From Lachnospiraceae bacterium (GTDB taxonomy: Bacteria; Bacillota; Clostridia; Lachnospirales; Lachnospiraceae): DNA of 7,742 bases. Of the stretch, positions 7,323-7,742 are shown piece by piece. Position 1 is the stretch's first letter. Every line of letters begins with the position of its first letter. The DNA lies in the NCBI GenBank assembly GCA_900765975.1, contig CAAFTS010000008.1:1-7742 (forward strand), read 5' to 3'. The notes below the pieces were generated by a model. It was not told the DNA's origin. It saw only the letters and a program-made list of their open reading frames with translations, and did no database searches. The position numbers and the translations under genes were made by a program.

Positions 7323-7351
7323 TAGACGTTCAGAAATGAGCGTCTATTTTT
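7323..7351 (+). terminator. Intrinsic terminator with GAAA loop
   Basis: TAGACGTTCA (7323-7332) pairs with TGAGCGTCTA (7337-7346) over 10 bp, with one T-G wobble, around a GAAA tetraloop, followed by five T (7347-7351). It would end transcripts from the open tail stopping at 7300 and separates it from the surface-protein gene. As it lies in the leader of that gene it could also act as an attenuator. Confidence 0.8.
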
Positions 7352-7380
7352 ATACCCAAAATGAAAGGAGCATTAGATTT

Positions 7381-7742
7381 ATGAAAAAGATGTTAAAACG
7401 ATTGTGTACGGGCTTCTTAGCTCTTGCTACTGTCGTTACTACTTTACCAACTACACCCGTTCATGCGGAAAGCAAGCAATACTGGACGGAAAGTGCAGAG
7501 CGTGTCGGTATCGTTGAAAAAATAATGAATGACGGCTCGATTGGTTCTACCTTTAATGAGGGACATTTGACCGTTGAGGGCGAGGACGCTTACTGTATCG
7601 ACATTAACACAGACTTTAAGAATGGTTACAAGACCAGAGCTGACGCAAGCACTCGTATGAGTGCCGACCAGATAAGCGACGTTGCCTTATCTATCGAATA
7701 TGTAAAACAGTACACAGACAGCCACAGCGGAATAAGTAAAAA
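7381..7742 (+). CDS. Secreted surface protein, Cna/SpaA-like with likely thioester-type N-domain (3' partial)
   Basis: 120 codons are present and the frame runs off the window. AAAGGAG at 7364-7370 lies 10 nt before the ATG. A Sec signal peptide is clear: MKKMLKRL, a hydrophobic core at about 8-22, and a likely cut after Ala29 in PVHA-ES. The mature part begins SKQYWTESAERVGIVEKIM and includes YCIDINTDF with Cys72. From memory this wording matches the large CnaB/SpaA-type surface proteins carried on Tn1549-like conjugative elements, where a Cys near the N-terminus sits in a thioester (TQXA-like) domain that bonds to host surfaces through a later Gln. That Gln, the CnaB repeats and any LPXTG anchor lie outside the window, so the domain call is inference. 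Its likely role is adhesion to host or mating partner cells. It sits just after a terminator and close to the amidase breakpoint. Confidence 0.75.
   Translation, partial: MKKMLKRLCTGFLALATVVTTLPTTPVHAESKQYWTESAERVGIVEKIMNDGSIGSTFNEGHLTVEGEDAYCIDINTDFKNGYKTRADASTRMSADQISDVALSIEYVKQYTDSHSGISK

Larger units (their letters stand above)
7214..7742 (+). mobile_element. Partial mobile-element segment, probably Tn1549-like ICE DNA
   Basis: From about 7214 the sequence no longer continues the amidase and instead leads to a surface-protein gene of a type that I recall from Tn1549/CTn-like conjugative elements of gut Firmicutes. Codon choice shifts too: more GAC, GCC and ACC than the AT-leaning genes before it. 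No integrase, excisionase, relaxase, target duplication or terminal repeat lies within the window, and the surface gene usually lies inside such elements, not at an end. The left border is thus set only by loss of amidase similarity, and an internal rearrangement or assembly join remains possible. Confidence 0.45.

Overview
The window looks like chromosomal DNA of a low-GC Gram-positive bacterium of class Clostridia, most likely family Lachnospiraceae. The case rests on the str-operon gene order, the strong AGGAGG-type ribosome binding sites, the wording of EF-G and EF-Tu, and a lipobox-bearing lipoprotein. Family level is an inference from protein style, not from a database comparison. All recognised genes lie on the + strand.

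Bases 1-3953 are the distal part of the str operon: the end of rpsG (ribosomal protein S7, first ~20 residues off the edge), fusA (EF-G), a 130-bp spacer, tuf (EF-Tu), then two back-to-back intrinsic terminators. The fusA-tuf spacer holds a near-consensus sigma-A promoter, TTGAAA-17-TATAAT. Its -10 box sits in the loop of a 14-bp inverted repeat, so tuf can probably be transcribed independently of the operon.

Bases 3955-7179 form a separate three-gene unit with its own likely promoter (TTGCAT-17-TATGAT): a lipoprotein of unknown function, an iron-type alcohol dehydrogenase of the butanol dehydrogenase/YqhD kind, and an uncharacterised TIM-barrel-like protein that starts at TTG. Spacings of 18 and 26 bp suggest co-transcription. 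The sequence gives no pathway that joins the three. A 13-bp inverted repeat followed by TTTT closes the unit.

Bases 7180-7742 hold the most unusual part. A gene opens with the signature start of an N-acetylmuramoyl-L-alanine amidase (MPYSIMLDAGH) but loses the family sequence after about 11 codons and stops at 7227. The sequence beyond about 7214 has a different character: a short open tail to 7300, a GAAA-loop terminator, and the start of a secreted surface protein resembling those carried by Tn1549-like conjugative elements. The simplest readings are the edge of an integrated or rearranged mobile element that broke the amidase gene, or an assembly join. No integrase or clear attachment site is visible, so the two cannot be separated here.

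Most of the window is ordinary housekeeping DNA. The points worth a second look are the 7211-7217 junction, the SD-sequestering palindrome before the amidase, the palindromic tuf promoter, and the uncharacterised lipoprotein and TIM-barrel genes.
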